From: Haloplanus aerogenes
Lineage (GTDB): Archaea; Halobacteriota; Halobacteria; Halobacteriales; Haloferacaceae
NCBI RefSeq assembly: GCF_003856835.1
Contig: NZ_CP034145.1
Span: forward strand, 2,170,001-2,234,000
Reading direction: 5' to 3'
DNA: 64,000 nucleotides
A model generated the notes under the pieces. It was given only the letters and a program-made list of their open reading frames with translations, made no database searches and was not told the origin of the DNA. Position numbers and translations under genes: made by a program. Of this stretch, positions 47,172 to 57,023 are shown in pieces (position 1 is the first letter of the stretch; the number at the start of each line of letters is the position of its first letter).

Positions 47172-47309
47172 TCAGCGATAGAACAAATGAAACATCTGAT
47201 TTGATCGCGTATCCTGCCCTTTCGTACGGATCGTTGTGACTGATCACCGGCGTCCGGTGCGTGAGAAAGAGCGGGATATTTCAACTGGGGATGTAGAACA
47301 CTACGGAAG

Positions 47310-47993
47310 ATGTATCTCGTGATCGTTGGGGCAGGCGACATCGGCACACCCCTCATCGAAATTGCGACTACCGGGGGCAACGAAGTCGTCGTCATCGAAC
47401 GCGACGAAGAGCGGGCCGAACGGGCGTCGAGACAGTACGATTGCCTCGTCATCAACGACGATGCCACGATCAAAGATACGTTACAGGACGCGGGTGCCGA
47501 ACGTGCAGACGCACTCATTTCGACGACCGACCAGGACGCGACGAACATCATGGTCTGCCTGCTGGCACAGGAACTGGACGTGCCAACCATCGTCTCGGTC
47601 GTCCACAACCCCGACCACATGAACGTGTTCCGGCAAATCGGCGTCAACACGATGCAGAATCCCCAGCGCCTCATCGCCGAATATCTCTATCGATCGGTCA
47701 AGCGTCCGTCTATCGTCGATTTCATGCGTATCGGCGAGCAGGCAGAGGTGTTCGAAATCACCGTCGAGGCCGACGCACCGATCGCGGGCAAGACGTTGCG
47801 GGAAGCCGACGAGGCGGGTCTCATCGGCGGCCAGATGTTGATCGTCGCCATCGAGCGCGACGGCGACGGCGAGCCGATCACGCCTCGCGGAAACACGCGC
47901 ATCGAGGCGGGCGATCTACTCACGGTCTACTCGGGTGAAGGTGCGACACCCGAAGTGACGGATATCTTCGGCCACACCGAGGATCAGAGCTAA
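47310..47993 (+). CDS. trkA: TrkA-type K+ uptake regulatory subunit (single RCK)
   Basis: 227 residues. 'MYLVIVGAGDIGTPLIEIATTGGNEVVVIERDEERAERASRQYDCLVINDDATIKDTL' is the NAD(H)-binding RCK_N domain with GxGxxG. The TrkA_C domain follows ('EVFEITVEADAPIAGKTLREADEAGL', 'PRGNTRIEAGDLLTVYSG'). It gates the TrkH channel encoded two bases downstream. Single-RCK form, unlike the tandem-RCK TrkA at 59235. Confidence 0.9.
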   Translation: MYLVIVGAGDIGTPLIEIATTGGNEVVVIERDEERAERASRQYDCLVINDDATIKDTLQDAGAERADALISTTDQDATNIMVCLLAQELDVPTIVSVVHNPDHMNVFRQIGVNTMQNPQRLIAEYLYRSVKRPSIVDFMRIGEQAEVFEITVEADAPIAGKTLREADEAGLIGGQMLIVAIERDGDGEPITPRGNTRIEAGDLLTVYSGEGATPEVTDIFGHTEDQS

Positions 47994-47994
47994 T

Positions 47995-49689
47995 ATGTCC
48001 GGGCGGCACGGCGATTGGCTCTCGACGGATCTGAAGATTATCACGCGAGACATCGGTTCGCTCCTGTTGATGGAAGCCGGACTGATGACCGTCACGACGA
48101 TCATCGCGCTCGGATTTCGGGAGTTTCACGCCGCGCTCGGTTGTTTGCTCGCGGGCGGGGTGACTGCGGCCGTCGGTGGCCTCGCCAATCGGGGGTTCGT
48201 GGACGCGCCCCCGCCCAAAATGAAACATGGAATGGTCATCGCCGCCGGTGGCTGGCTTGCAGTCGCCACGTTCGGGGCACTCCCGTTCCTGTTGACCGCG
48301 TGGGTGACGCCACCCGCAGTGATGGATACGTTCGTTCCTCTGGGGACGGACACGAGCGCGTGGGAACCGATCGGCGTCGGCGGCACCACGACGCTGTCCA
48401 GTCTCGCCTATTTCCGCAATCCGCTCCACGCGTTCTTCGAGAGCATGAGCGGGTGGACCGGGAGCGGTCTGACGATGGCGATTCACGAACCCTCCCTCCC
48501 CCGGGCGATTCAGTGGTGGCGGTCGTTCATCCAGTGGGTCGGCGGCGTGGGCGTCATCGTCCTGACCGTCTCCATTCTCGCGCGACCGGGAAGCGGGAGT
48601 TACGCCCTGTATCGGAGCGAAGCGCGCGAAGAGAAGATCCACCCGAGTATCGTCTCTACCGTCCGAACCGTCTGGAAACTCGTCGTCGGGTACACGCTCC
48701 TGGCGTTCGTTCTGTTGTTCGGGGCGATCCTCGGGAGCGAGAGCGAGTACGCCGAGTCGCTCCCGCTGTGGGAAGTCGCTTGGCAGGCACTGAACCACGC
48801 CATGACCGCCCTCACGACCGGCGGTTTCTCCGTCACGGACAACTCTATCGCGACGTACAACTCCCCGCTCGTCGAGGCGGTACTCCTCCCGATCATGATC
48901 CTCGGAGCCATCGCTTTCCCCGTCCACTACGTCGTCCTTCGGGACCGGAAGGTGCGCGAACTGGCCGCCGACCTACAGACACGCTGGCTACTCGTACTCC
49001 TCGGACTGGGCGTCGCTTCCCTCTCGCTACAGAACGTGCTATCGGTCCCGTCGACGTCGGGCGCGTTCGCTACCCGATCGTTCCTGTCGTTCTCGGTTCC
49101 GGCACTGGACGGGGCGCAACTCGACGCGATTCGGGATTCGACGTTCCAGTGGATCAGTGCGCTAACGTGTACCGGATTCCAGTCGGCGCCGATCGGTCGC
49201 TGGCTCGCCGGTGCCAAGGTACTGGTCGTGGGAGCGATGGTCCTCGGGGGTGCTGCCGGCTCCACCGTCGGCGGCATCAAGATCATCCGCGGATACACAA
49301 TCGCCCGCGGCATCATCTGGCAGTTCTCGCGTGTGTTCCTCCCGACAAACGCCGTCGTAACCGCTCGCATCGGCGACAGAACGCTCGACCGCGAGGTGAT
49401 GGAACGCGAGTTCAGCGAAGCGGCCATCGTCACGCTCCTGTGGCTCATCGTTCTCGTCACCAGTAGCGTCGTCCTCGTCAACGTCGTCGGACCCGACTTC
49501 GGCTACGCCGACGCACTGTTCGAAGTCGCCAGCGCACAGGGCAACGTCGGCCTCTCCACCGGCATCACTGGGCCGGGGATGTCGCCGATCGCCGAAGGGA
49601 TGTTCGTCCTCAACATGTGGGTCGGCCGGTTGGAGATCATCCCGGTACTCGTGTTCGTCCGTGCCGGACTGTACGGACTGGACCCCTGA
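47995..49689 (+). CDS. trkH: TrkH-family potassium uptake membrane subunit
   Basis: 564 residues with the four-fold M1-P-M2 repeat of Trk/Ktr transporters. Pore-loop regions are visible: 'FFESMSGWTGSGLTMAIH', 'AMTALTTGGFSVTDNSI', 'TFQWISALTCTGFQSAPIG' and 'SAQGNVGLSTGITGPGMS', each with the filter glycine. 'GAAGSTVGGIKIIR' is a typical M2C turn. It starts one base after trkA stops, so the two are coupled. The end 'LNMWVGRLEIIPVLVFV' is diagnostic of TrkH. Confidence 0.9.
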   Translation: MSGRHGDWLSTDLKIITRDIGSLLLMEAGLMTVTTIIALGFREFHAALGCLLAGGVTAAVGGLANRGFVDAPPPKMKHGMVIAAGGWLAVATFGALPFLLTAWVTPPAVMDTFVPLGTDTSAWEPIGVGGTTTLSSLAYFRNPLHAFFESMSGWTGSGLTMAIHEPSLPRAIQWWRSFIQWVGGVGVIVLTVSILARPGSGSYALYRSEAREEKIHPSIVSTVRTVWKLVVGYTLLAFVLLFGAILGSESEYAESLPLWEVAWQALNHAMTALTTGGFSVTDNSIATYNSPLVEAVLLPIMILGAIAFPVHYVVLRDRKVRELAADLQTRWLLVLLGLGVASLSLQNVLSVPSTSGAFATRSFLSFSVPALDGAQLDAIRDSTFQWISALTCTGFQSAPIGRWLAGAKVLVVGAMVLGGAAGSTVGGIKIIRGYTIARGIIWQFSRVFLPTNAVVTARIGDRTLDREVMEREFSEAAIVTLLWLIVLVTSSVVLVNVVGPDFGYADALFEVASAQGNVGLSTGITGPGMSPIAEGMFVLNMWVGRLEIIPVLVFVRAGLYGLDP

Positions 49690-49724
49690 CACTCGGGCGA
49701 CGAGTTATCAGAGTGTCTTCCGGT

Positions 49725-50081
49725 TCATTCGTCGTCGGCACTCACGGAACCCACGAACGTCCAGTGGAGGTGCGTCCCTCCTTCCGGACGGGCTTCCTCA
49801 CGGACGTGATAGAGGTAGGGACCGTGCGGACAGTCCTCACAGCCGTCGGCACACGAAAACTGCTTCACGACTTCAGTAAACCCATCACGTTCGGTCGCTC
49901 GAAGGATATCTTCCCCCGGACCGGGTTCGATCGGAGATGTCGTCTCCTGGTGAAACTGGAGCAGTTCCTGAGCGTGAATGATCGTGTTACGGAGTTCCTC
50001 GGGCGTGAGCTGGCCAAGCTCCGACGCAAGCGATTCGGGTAATCCATCCGGAGGAGTCGGTGTGTCCGTAGCGTCAGTCAT
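49725..50081 (-). CDS. conserved haloarchaeal hypothetical with a Cys cluster
   Basis: 118 residues from ATG 50081 (MTDATDTPTPPDGLPESLAS). A helix 'LTPEELRNTIIHAQELLQFHQE' is followed by 'GFTEVVKQFSCADGCEDCPHGPYLYHVREEARPEGGTHLHWTFVG'. The Cys triad C-x3-C-x2-C then HGPYLYHV looks like a small metal site. The helix-plus-'GPYLYH' arrangement is like DUF6788, as in the gene at 33223. Function unknown. Confidence 0.65.
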   Translation of the reverse strand: MTDATDTPTPPDGLPESLASELGQLTPEELRNTIIHAQELLQFHQETTSPIEPGPGEDILRATERDGFTEVVKQFSCADGCEDCPHGPYLYHVREEARPEGGTHLHWTFVGSVSADDE

Positions 50082-50542
50082 AGTGAGGGATTCACTCCGG
50101 GAACACATAATACGTCGCCACGACCACAGCGGAGGCGTATTCCAGCCTCCACCGAGCCATGACGGATCGACACCTCAGAGCCATTCTGGCGGGAGCGGAG
50201 CGGATCGCAGAGCACTACGCCCCAGTCGACGGACTACCCTGAACACGAGTCGCACCGGTGTGCTGTACTCCGGCTCTACGGGGGTGACGCCAAGTCGATT
50301 CACGAGACGGTCTCACGTCGAGATCATTAGTAGATCGTGTGCCACAATCGTCCTCGGCAAGGAGCTTCTCACGGACCGAATTGACGGTTGTGCGGACAGC
50401 GTCCTCGGTAATCCCTCTGATATATCCCCACGGAGCGACGGTGTACCGTTCGATGAGATGGACGATGCTGTCCGCAACCGTCGACGGTCGAAGACTGATT
50501 TGAGGCAGTAGACGCTTGTGATATCCGTCACAATGATGAGTT
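50082..50542. other. 461-base stretch before the DHH gene, no firm gene
   Basis: A 27-codon plus-strand frame (50159-50242, MTDRHLRAILAGAERIAEHY, then APVDGLP) has natural composition but is too short to trust. On the minus strand 'ADSIVHLIERYTVAPWGYIRGITEDAVRTTVNSVREKLLAEDD' (about 50480-50350) also looks protein-like within a frame of poor ends. Either may be decayed coding sequence. Confidence 0.35.
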
Positions 50543-51589
50543 ATGCATCCTGCACAGGAGCTCGAAGAACTCCTCGCTGACGGCGAGGAACTCACCATCG
50601 TCTGTCACAACAACCCCGATCCGGACTGTCTCGCGAGCGCGTTCGCGCTGGGCCGAATCGCGATGGCTGCCGGCATCGACGAACACCACATTCTGTACAG
50701 CGGTGATATCTCCCATCAGCAGAACCGAGCGTTCGTCAATCTCCTCGACATCGACCTGAAACCCTTCGATCCCGCAGCCGTCCAAGACCGGCCGGAGGGG
50801 TCACTGCTCGCGTTCGTCGATCATGCGGTTCCGGGGGCGAACAATCGGGTCCCGGAGGGTACCCCAGTCGACATCGTGATCGATCACCATCCGAACGAGG
50901 GTATCGAGGCACGATTCATCGATCACCGCGAGCAAGTCGGCGCGACGGCGACGATTCTGACGGAGTACGTACGAGAGTTGGCCACCGAGATGGACGCCGC
51001 CCTCGGGACGGCCCTCCTGTTCGCGATCCGTCGCGAGACGCTCGGGTTCCTCCGCGGCGTGACCAGCGCCGAGTACGACGCTGCGGGCTGGCTCCACGAA
51101 CACGCGGACGGTGCGTTACTTCGGACCCTCTCGACGCCGTCAATCACCGGGGCGACCGTCGATGCAATCGCGGAGGCGATCACGAATCGGACCGTGCGGG
51201 GGTCGGTCCTCATCTCGGGGATCGGTCGGACGAGCGAGCGTGACGCGTTACCCCAGGCGGCCGACTACCTCGCGACCTTGGAGGGCGTCGAGACGGCCAT
51301 CGTGTTCGGCATCGTGGAGGACGGGGTTCAGCTCTCGGCGCGGTCGACCGATTCTCGGATCCACATCGGTAACGTGCTCGACGGCGCGTTTTCGGATGTC
51401 GGCAGTGCCGGCGGCCACCGCGAGATGGCCGGCGGCGAAGTACCGCTCGGTATTTTCGCGGACTATACGACTGACGACACGCAGCTATTCGCAATCGTCG
51501 ACCAGGTCATGACTGCTCGTCTCGTTGCCGAACTCAATCTCACGACAGAGGCGGAGACACGGACCAAGGCGGACGGCGAAGACGAGTAA
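50543..51589 (+). CDS. DHH-DHHA1 family phosphoesterase
   Basis: 348 residues. DHH motifs: 'LTIVCHNNPDPDCLASAFALGRIA' (metal-binding Asp), 'LLAFVDHAVPGANN', and the name motif 'DIVIDHHPNEGIEARFID'. 'VGATATILTEYVRELA' and 'ALLFAIRRETLGF' continue the catalytic half. The DHHA1 substrate domain ends 'VGSAGGHREMAGGEVPLG' (GGGHxxAAG-like). Such enzymes cleave oligonucleotides or cyclic dinucleotides (GdpP/NrnA type). Its place among Trk genes and a K+ channel makes c-di-AMP turnover attractive, but this is inference. No membrane helix. Confidence 0.85.
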   Translation: MHPAQELEELLADGEELTIVCHNNPDPDCLASAFALGRIAMAAGIDEHHILYSGDISHQQNRAFVNLLDIDLKPFDPAAVQDRPEGSLLAFVDHAVPGANNRVPEGTPVDIVIDHHPNEGIEARFIDHREQVGATATILTEYVRELATEMDAALGTALLFAIRRETLGFLRGVTSAEYDAAGWLHEHADGALLRTLSTPSITGATVDAIAEAITNRTVRGSVLISGIGRTSERDALPQAADYLATLEGVETAIVFGIVEDGVQLSARSTDSRIHIGNVLDGAFSDVGSAGGHREMAGGEVPLGIFADYTTDDTQLFAIVDQVMTARLVAELNLTTEAETRTKADGEDE

Positions 51590-51727
51590 TGCGGACAGTG
51601 TCACTCAGTCTCCGACACCCATCTCCGACCCCCCGCCCGTCGTGGGTGCCATCGGTGGGCGCCGTTGATCGAGCAGTCGCTGGCAGGGGACCGGCTATTA
51701 TGTTCGTGATCGCCGATACCCGATAAT

Positions 51728-53353
51728 ATGGACCAGCGAACACGTCTCACCGCCTACTATCTTCTCATCGTCGTCAGCGTGCTCTCCGGGTTCGTGGTCC
51801 TCTACAACTACGGGATGGCCACGTGGGAGGGTCGGCCCCAGCCGTTGTATCGCTCGATCGAGGTCGTCGTTCAGACGGTCACCACCGTCGGGTATGGTGG
51901 GGACGCTCCCTGGTCGAGCCCACAGATGAACTACCTCGTCTCACTCATGGCCCTCTCGGGACTCGTCCTCATTTTTGCGGCCCTCCCGGTACTCGTCGTC
52001 CCCCTCTTCGAGGACGCGTTCAGATCCAGTGCCTCCTCGTCGGTTCGTGGGATCGATGATCACGTCATCCTCTGTAACTACGGGCCTCGTGAAGAGGTCC
52101 TCATCGACGAACTCACCGAACGCGGCGTCGAGTACGTCATTATCGAGGACGATCGGGAGGCGGCGGACCACCTCTACACGTCAGGGTATACGGTGATATT
52201 TGGAGATCCCGAATCGGATGTAACACTCCGATCGGCTCGGCTGGAGTACGCCGACGCGCTCATCGCGAACGTCGACGACGAGACGAACCCGAGCGTTCTC
52301 CTCTCGGCGCGCGAGATCAACCCCGACGTACGGACGGTCAGCCTGACCGAGGACCCGAATACTGCGGACTATCACCGGTACGCGGGGGCCGACCACGTAC
52401 TCTCACCCAAGCAAATACTGGGGAAACAGCTCGCGGGCAAAGCGGTCGGCACATTCGATCCGGAAGCCATCGAAGCCGTCGAGATCGACGAGGACTTCGA
52501 CATCGCGGAGTTCCCGCTGCAGAGCGGGAGCGAACTGATCGGCCAGACCATCGCGGACAGCGGCGTCTTCGAACGGACGGGAGCAGCCATCATCGGGGTG
52601 TGGATTCGGGGGACGTTCCACAGTCCACCCCCTCCGGAGGCGCGATTCGACGCCCGAAGTGTTCTCGTTGCGACCGGCAGCGAGGCGGAACTCGATCAAT
52701 TGAAGGAGATGACCCTCTCCGAAGGCCGTCACTGGCGAGGAGATGTCGTCGTCGCGGGAATGGGTGTCGTTGGACGAACCGTCGCGACCGCACTCTCGAG
52801 TACCGTGTTCGAGTACACGACCATCGATCTCGTGGACGGCCCGGCCGTCGACGTGGTCGGCGATGCGACAGAACGAGACGTCCTCCGTGAGGCGGGTATT
52901 GTAGATGCTGGCACCATCGTACTCACGCTGGCAGACGATACGGCGGCGATTTACGCGACGTTCGCGATTCGGGAACTGAACCCCGGGATCGAGACCATCG
53001 TCCGAGCGAACGAACACGAGAACGTATCGAAGCTGTATCGCGCCGGCGCGGACTACGTACTGTCGCTCGCGGCCGTGAGCGGGCGGATGCTCGCGTCGAT
53101 CGTCCTCGACGAGGAGATCCTCTCCCCAGGGACGCAACTGAAACTCATCCGGACGACGGCGCCCGGTGCCGTCGGCGAATCGCTCGCCGATGCGGACATC
53201 CGTAATCGGACTGGCTGTACGGTGGTCGCCGTCGAACGAAACGGGAGCGTCGTCACCAATCCGGGAGCGTCGTTCGTGATCGAAGCCGGGGACGAACTCG
53301 TGGTTGCCGGGATCGACGAGAACATCAGTCGGTTTCAGGCGCAGTTCGTTTGA
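51728..53353 (+). CDS. RCK-gated potassium channel with tandem TrkA domains
   Basis: 541 residues. TM1 (about 8-28), the pore with selectivity filter 'TVTTVGYGGDAPW', and TM2 (about 68-90) are followed by RCK domain 1 ('IDDHVILCNYGPREEVLIDEL', about 110-230) with TrkA_C (245-320), then RCK domain 2 ('GDVVVAGMGVVGRTVATALSS', about 345-460) with a second TrkA_C ending 'DELVVAGIDENISRFQ'. The first RCK has CNYGPREE in place of the GxGxxG loop, so nucleotide binding there may differ. An MthK/GsuK-like K+ channel. Confidence 0.88.
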   Translation: MDQRTRLTAYYLLIVVSVLSGFVVLYNYGMATWEGRPQPLYRSIEVVVQTVTTVGYGGDAPWSSPQMNYLVSLMALSGLVLIFAALPVLVVPLFEDAFRSSASSSVRGIDDHVILCNYGPREEVLIDELTERGVEYVIIEDDREAADHLYTSGYTVIFGDPESDVTLRSARLEYADALIANVDDETNPSVLLSAREINPDVRTVSLTEDPNTADYHRYAGADHVLSPKQILGKQLAGKAVGTFDPEAIEAVEIDEDFDIAEFPLQSGSELIGQTIADSGVFERTGAAIIGVWIRGTFHSPPPPEARFDARSVLVATGSEAELDQLKEMTLSEGRHWRGDVVVAGMGVVGRTVATALSSTVFEYTTIDLVDGPAVDVVGDATERDVLREAGIVDAGTIVLTLADDTAAIYATFAIRELNPGIETIVRANEHENVSKLYRAGADYVLSLAAVSGRMLASIVLDEEILSPGTQLKLIRTTAPGAVGESLADADIRNRTGCTVVAVERNGSVVTNPGASFVIEAGDELVVAGIDENISRFQAQFV

Positions 53354-53422
53354 TGGGGCTCTTGTTGGACGATAATGAGACAAGCGCTCCAGAGTGTGTA
53401 GCCACCCGGTCGGGTAAGCGGC

Positions 53423-53635
53423 TCACAGCACGAGGGTAAAGAGGAGGTACGACCCGACGACTGAGAGCGACGGCGTGAGAATCCAGAGAATGACGATTCG
53501 GCTCGTCGCTGCCGGGTCGAACAGGCTATCCGCGGTCAGTTCCTCGATTTCCTCCTCGCCGATCGGAGGGATTGACGGGGACCCGTCGGAATGGCCCTCG
53601 GTGTCAGGAGGCTCTCCGGACGCGGGGTCGCTCAC
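53423..53635 (-). CDS. small membrane protein, hypothetical
   Basis: 70 residues: an acidic N-terminal half ('PPDTEGHSDGSPSIPPIGEEEIEELTADS') and a C-terminal hydrophobic segment ('SRIVILWILTPSLSVVGSYL', then LFTLVL) that makes one or two membrane passes. Good haloarchaeal composition. It lies antisense between the channel and APC genes; accessory function is a guess. Confidence 0.5.
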   Translation of the reverse strand: MSDPASGEPPDTEGHSDGSPSIPPIGEEEIEELTADSLFDPAATSRIVILWILTPSLSVVGSYLLFTLVL

Positions 53636-53695
53636 GGTTGGCCCCCGTACAGCCGGTCGGCGGTTTTATCCGACAGTTGAAACTATTTCTATCGT

Positions 53696-55126
53696 ATGAC
53701 TGAACAGCCTGCCGACGCCGAGCCAACGGGCAAGAACATCGCCGGCGAGGCGCCCGTCGCGGAGCCGGAAGCCGTCACCGACGACACGACGGTCCACGAC
53801 GACGACGTCGAACTCGAACGGACCATCGGGTTGGTCGGCGGGCTGGCAATCGGGATCGGGACCATGATCGGAGCGGGTATCTTCGTCTTCCCGGGACTGG
53901 CGGCGGCCAACGCCGGCCTCGCGGCCACCCTCTCGTTTGCTATCGGCGGACTGATCGCGTTGCTCGTGGCGCTGCCAACCTCGGAACTCGCCACGGCGAT
54001 GCCCCGGAGCGGTGGTGGCTACTACTTCATCTCGCGGGGGATGGGGACGGCCTACGGGGCGATCGTCGGGCTGGGGCTGTGGCTGGGTCTGATGTTCGCC
54101 TCCGCGTTCTATCTCGTCGGGCTCGGCCACTACGCGAGCGCCGTCTTCGCCGAACTCGGTATCGGACTCCCGTTCAGTCCCGTCATCGGGATCGGACTGC
54201 TGTTCGGCGCCGCACTGACGGCATTGAGTATCGGTGGGACGGAGAACACCGCGAAGATTCAGAACGTGGTGGTCGGAATCCTCCTCGTGGTGCTCACAGG
54301 CTTTCTCTCGTACGGCGTTCTCGACGCTGTGGGGGTGTTCGGCAGTGGAACCGTTCCGGAGCAGTTCTTTTCGAGAGGGTACTTTCCGGTGTTGACGACC
54401 GCGGCACTCGTGTTCACGTCGTATCTGGGGTTCGCCCAAGTCGCGACCGTCGCGGGCGAGATCAAACAGCCGGGTCGGAATCTCCCGCTGGCGATGGTCG
54501 GATCGGTCCTGATCGTCACCGTCTTCTACGTCGTGACGATCTTCGTCGCGACCAGTGCGTTCGGAGCCGAGCGGCTGGGCCAGTTCGGGGAGACGGCGAT
54601 GGTCGAGGTTGCCCGTGACTTCCTCGGACTCCCGGGCGCAGTCGCGATTCTGGGTGCCGGATTGCTGGCGACGTTCTCGAGTGCGAATGCGTCGATTCTC
54701 AGTGCCTCGCGGGCGGTGTACGCGCTGAGTCGCGACGCCCTGCTTCCCAGAAAAGCGAGCGAGATCAACCTCCGGTACGGGACGCCACACGTCGCGCTAC
54801 TCGCCGCCGGTGGCCCGATCCTCGCCCTCGTCGCGACCGGCCAGGTCGAACTGCTCGCGGAGGTCGCCTCGTTCCTCCACCTGATCATGTACGGGCTGAT
54901 GTGTGTCGCCCTGATCGTGTTGCGACGACGGAGTCCCGAATGGTACGCCCCCAGCTACCGGGTGCCGGGGTATCCCGTGGTCCCGGCCGTGGGGGCGCTC
55001 GCGAGCTTCGGACTGATTGCCTTCATGCAGCCCGCGTCGATCGGTATCGGCATCGTGGTGATGCTCGTCTCCTACCTCTGGTACCGTTATTACGCTGGGA
55101 ACGTGACACTCAAAGGGGATGTCTAA
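53696..55126 (+). CDS. APC-family amino acid/cation permease
   Basis: 476 residues, about 12 helices. '[26 protein letters not shown]' in TM1 carries the substrate-binding GxG segment, '[24 protein letters not shown]' follows, and '[27 protein letters not shown]' is the typical TM6-loop. The N-terminus is acidic. Haloarchaeal members often lie beside UspA genes, as here (two bases to the next ATG). Substrate unknown. Confidence 0.87.
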   Translation: MTEQPADAEPTGKNIAGEAPVAEPEAVTDDTTVHDDDVELERTIGLVGGLAIGIGTMIGAGIFVFPGLAAANAGLAATLSFAIGGLIALLVALPTSELATAMPRSGGGYYFISRGMGTAYGAIVGLGLWLGLMFASAFYLVGLGHYASAVFAELGIGLPFSPVIGIGLLFGAALTALSIGGTENTAKIQNVVVGILLVVLTGFLSYGVLDAVGVFGSGTVPEQFFSRGYFPVLTTAALVFTSYLGFAQVATVAGEIKQPGRNLPLAMVGSVLIVTVFYVVTIFVATSAFGAERLGQFGETAMVEVARDFLGLPGAVAILGAGLLATFSSANASILSASRAVYALSRDALLPRKASEINLRYGTPHVALLAAGGPILALVATGQVELLAEVASFLHLIMYGLMCVALIVLRRRSPEWYAPSYRVPGYPVVPAVGALASFGLIAFMQPASIGIGIVVMLVSYLWYRYYAGNVTLKGDV

Positions 55127-55128
55127 CT

Positions 55129-55857
55129 ATGACTGACCGACCATCCATACTCGTCCCGATTCGCGTGCTCGAGGGGGAGTCGATCCCGGAGGGGGTGCCC
55201 GATCTCCTCGCGAACGGCCACGTCGTCCTGCTTGGCTACCACGTCATTCCGGAACAGACGGCGACGGGACAGGCACAGATGCAGTTCGAGGACCGGGCCA
55301 CGGAGCGGCTCGACGAGTACCAGGCGATGTTCGAGGAGGCAGGGGCGACCGTCGAGCGGCGACTCGTGTTCACCCACGACGGCCAGAAGACGATCGACCG
55401 GATGACGACCGAGCACGACTGTCTGGCCGCACTCGTTCCGAACGCGACGGGGTCGGTCGAAGACGTACTCGTCGCCGTCCGTGGGACCGTGGGGGTCGAC
55501 CGCATCGCCCACGTCGTCGCAGGCCTGTTCGGGATGACGGACGCGTCGGTGACGCTATACCACGTCGCCGAACCGGACGAGACGGACGAGGACGTCGGGA
55601 CACTTCTGGATGGGATAGTGAATCGGCTGAAGGACCTGGGTATGGACGCCTCGAGGATCGAGACGCGCGTCGAGCGCGATCAGGCGGCCTTCGACGCGAT
55701 CGTCGATGCAGCCGATGCGTTCGACGTCGTCGTCATGGGTGAATCCGACCCCTCACTGGCGACGTTCGTGTTCGGGATGCCGGCCGACCAGGTTGCCGAC
55801 CGGTTTCTCGGACCCGTCCTCGTGGTTCAGCGCGAACCCTCCGAAGGGACGGAGTGA
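55129..55857 (+). CDS. UspA-domain stress protein (tandem)
   Basis: 242 residues from ATG 55129 (MTDRPSILVPIRVLEGESIP). A degenerate first Usp half is followed by a second ('DASVTLYHVAEPDETDEDVGTLLDGIVNRLKDLGMD', 'AFDVVVMGESDPSLATFVFGMPADQVADRFLGPVLVV'). The canonical G-2x-G-9x-G(S/T) ATP site is not clear. Coupled to the APC permease and probably a cytosolic regulator of it. Confidence 0.78.
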   Translation: MTDRPSILVPIRVLEGESIPEGVPDLLANGHVVLLGYHVIPEQTATGQAQMQFEDRATERLDEYQAMFEEAGATVERRLVFTHDGQKTIDRMTTEHDCLAALVPNATGSVEDVLVAVRGTVGVDRIAHVVAGLFGMTDASVTLYHVAEPDETDEDVGTLLDGIVNRLKDLGMDASRIETRVERDQAAFDAIVDAADAFDVVVMGESDPSLATFVFGMPADQVADRFLGPVLVVQREPSEGTE

Positions 55858-55930
55858 TACCGACCTCGGTGGTCCTGTGGGTGCGGGCTCTCTGTTGGAT
55901 TGATACGAATGACGTGCTGAATATACACTG

Positions 55931-56071
55931 AGCCTTGTTTAGACGCGGTGCGGATCACTCTTTCCGATCGTTGTCCGAACAGCGAAATTGGAAAGAGAGG
56001 CATTCACAGGCTAATTCTGTTCACCCAACATAGCCACTAACCTACGTCTTCAGGAGCGTCTAAACAAGGCC
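55931..56071. mobile_element. 141-bp MITE with 15-bp terminal repeats and 9-bp target duplication
   Basis: GCCTTGTTTAGACGC (55932-55946) and its exact complement (56056-56070) bound the element. The bases immediately outside, TATACACTG at 55922-55930 and 56072-56080, are identical, a target-site duplication. No coding capacity. It lies between two UspA-type genes. A parent IS is not in the window. Confidence 0.88.
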
Positions 56072-56309
56072 TATACACTGTATTCAGAATGTACAACAAG
56101 CGCGCATATGCCTCTATGATTACGGTTGCTCGGCTTCTACACCAACCGAATCCCTGTAGAGTCTCCTCGGTAATTCCATCCGGGGAGAATACAGCCACTC
56201 CGAGAATCGTGACAAAGTCGGATACGTCGTAGTGATATACCTGAGCCAATATTTCAATCAGATAAAGGTTGGTCAGGATTTATATCCATACAGACAGAAA
56301 ACGCAGCCT

Positions 56310-57023
56310 ATGGAGCATCAGAATCTTCTCGTATTCTTAGAATTCCCCAAGCCGACGCGTCCCTCGCTTGGACTGCTGAAATCTCTCTCGTACATGGATA
56401 TCACGCTGGTTGGATTTCATTCCACGGTGGATAGCGACGAGTCACAGACGGACCGAGAGGCCGAAATCGAGACGACACTTGAGGAGATCACCGCTAAGTT
56501 CGAAGAACAGGGGATGCAGGTTGAGCAGCACGTAGTTACGGGTGACAGTATGATCGAGACCAGAAACGAGTGGGCCAATCGCGACCAGATTGATGGTGTC
56601 TTGACTCCCGGCGGTGTCAATACTGTCGGGAGAATTTTGGTCGGTCTCCGAGACACCCGAAACGTTGAAAAAATGGCCGAGTTCATCGATCTTATTGACC
56701 GTAAACGAATCATTCACGTTACGCTGTTGCATGTCGCTCCCGAGTCTGAATCCGAGTCCGAATCTGAGGCGACAGTCACCGGTCGTGAAGCGCTCAAGGC
56801 CATGAAATCCGAACTCGTAGATCGTGGTGTGAATCCGGCAGTCATCCATCTCCAGATTCAATTGTCCGATGATCCCGAGCACGAACTCGTGACAGCTGCT
56901 CGGAATTACGATCTGACGGTTCTTGGGAGGACAGAAGAACCCGGCTTCAAAGATCAAGTGTTCGGTCCGGTTTCGAACCAAATTACTGATCGAGCGCACT
57001 CAACGGTGCTGACAGTTACATGA
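56310..57023 (+). CDS. UspA-like stress protein, AT-richer and divergent
   Basis: 237 residues from ATG 56310 (MEHQNLLVFLEFPKPTRPSL). Two Usp-like halves: 'DITLVGFHSTVDSDESQTDREAEIETTLEEITAKFEEQGMQVEQHVVTG' and 'IHVTLLHVAPESESESESEATVTGREALKAMKSELVDRGVNPAVIHLQI...DLTVLGRTEEPG'. The ESESESE run is low complexity. Base composition is richer in A/T than its neighbours, hinting at transfer. It starts 230 bases after the MITE. Confidence 0.7.
   Translation: MEHQNLLVFLEFPKPTRPSLGLLKSLSYMDITLVGFHSTVDSDESQTDREAEIETTLEEITAKFEEQGMQVEQHVVTGDSMIETRNEWANRDQIDGVLTPGGVNTVGRILVGLRDTRNVEKMAEFIDLIDRKRIIHVTLLHVAPESESESESEATVTGREALKAMKSELVDRGVNPAVIHLQIQLSDDPEHELVTAARNYDLTVLGRTEEPGFKDQVFGPVSNQITDRAHSTVLTVT

Noticed and set aside
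50215-50598. 127-codon minus-strand frame upstream of the DHH gene
   Set aside because: It overlaps the DHH start and has Ser/Arg-biased ends; only a central 45-residue part looks protein-like.
56037-56249. 70-codon minus-strand frame across the MITE edge
   Set aside because: Its start lies outside and its end inside the mobile element; composition is not protein-like.
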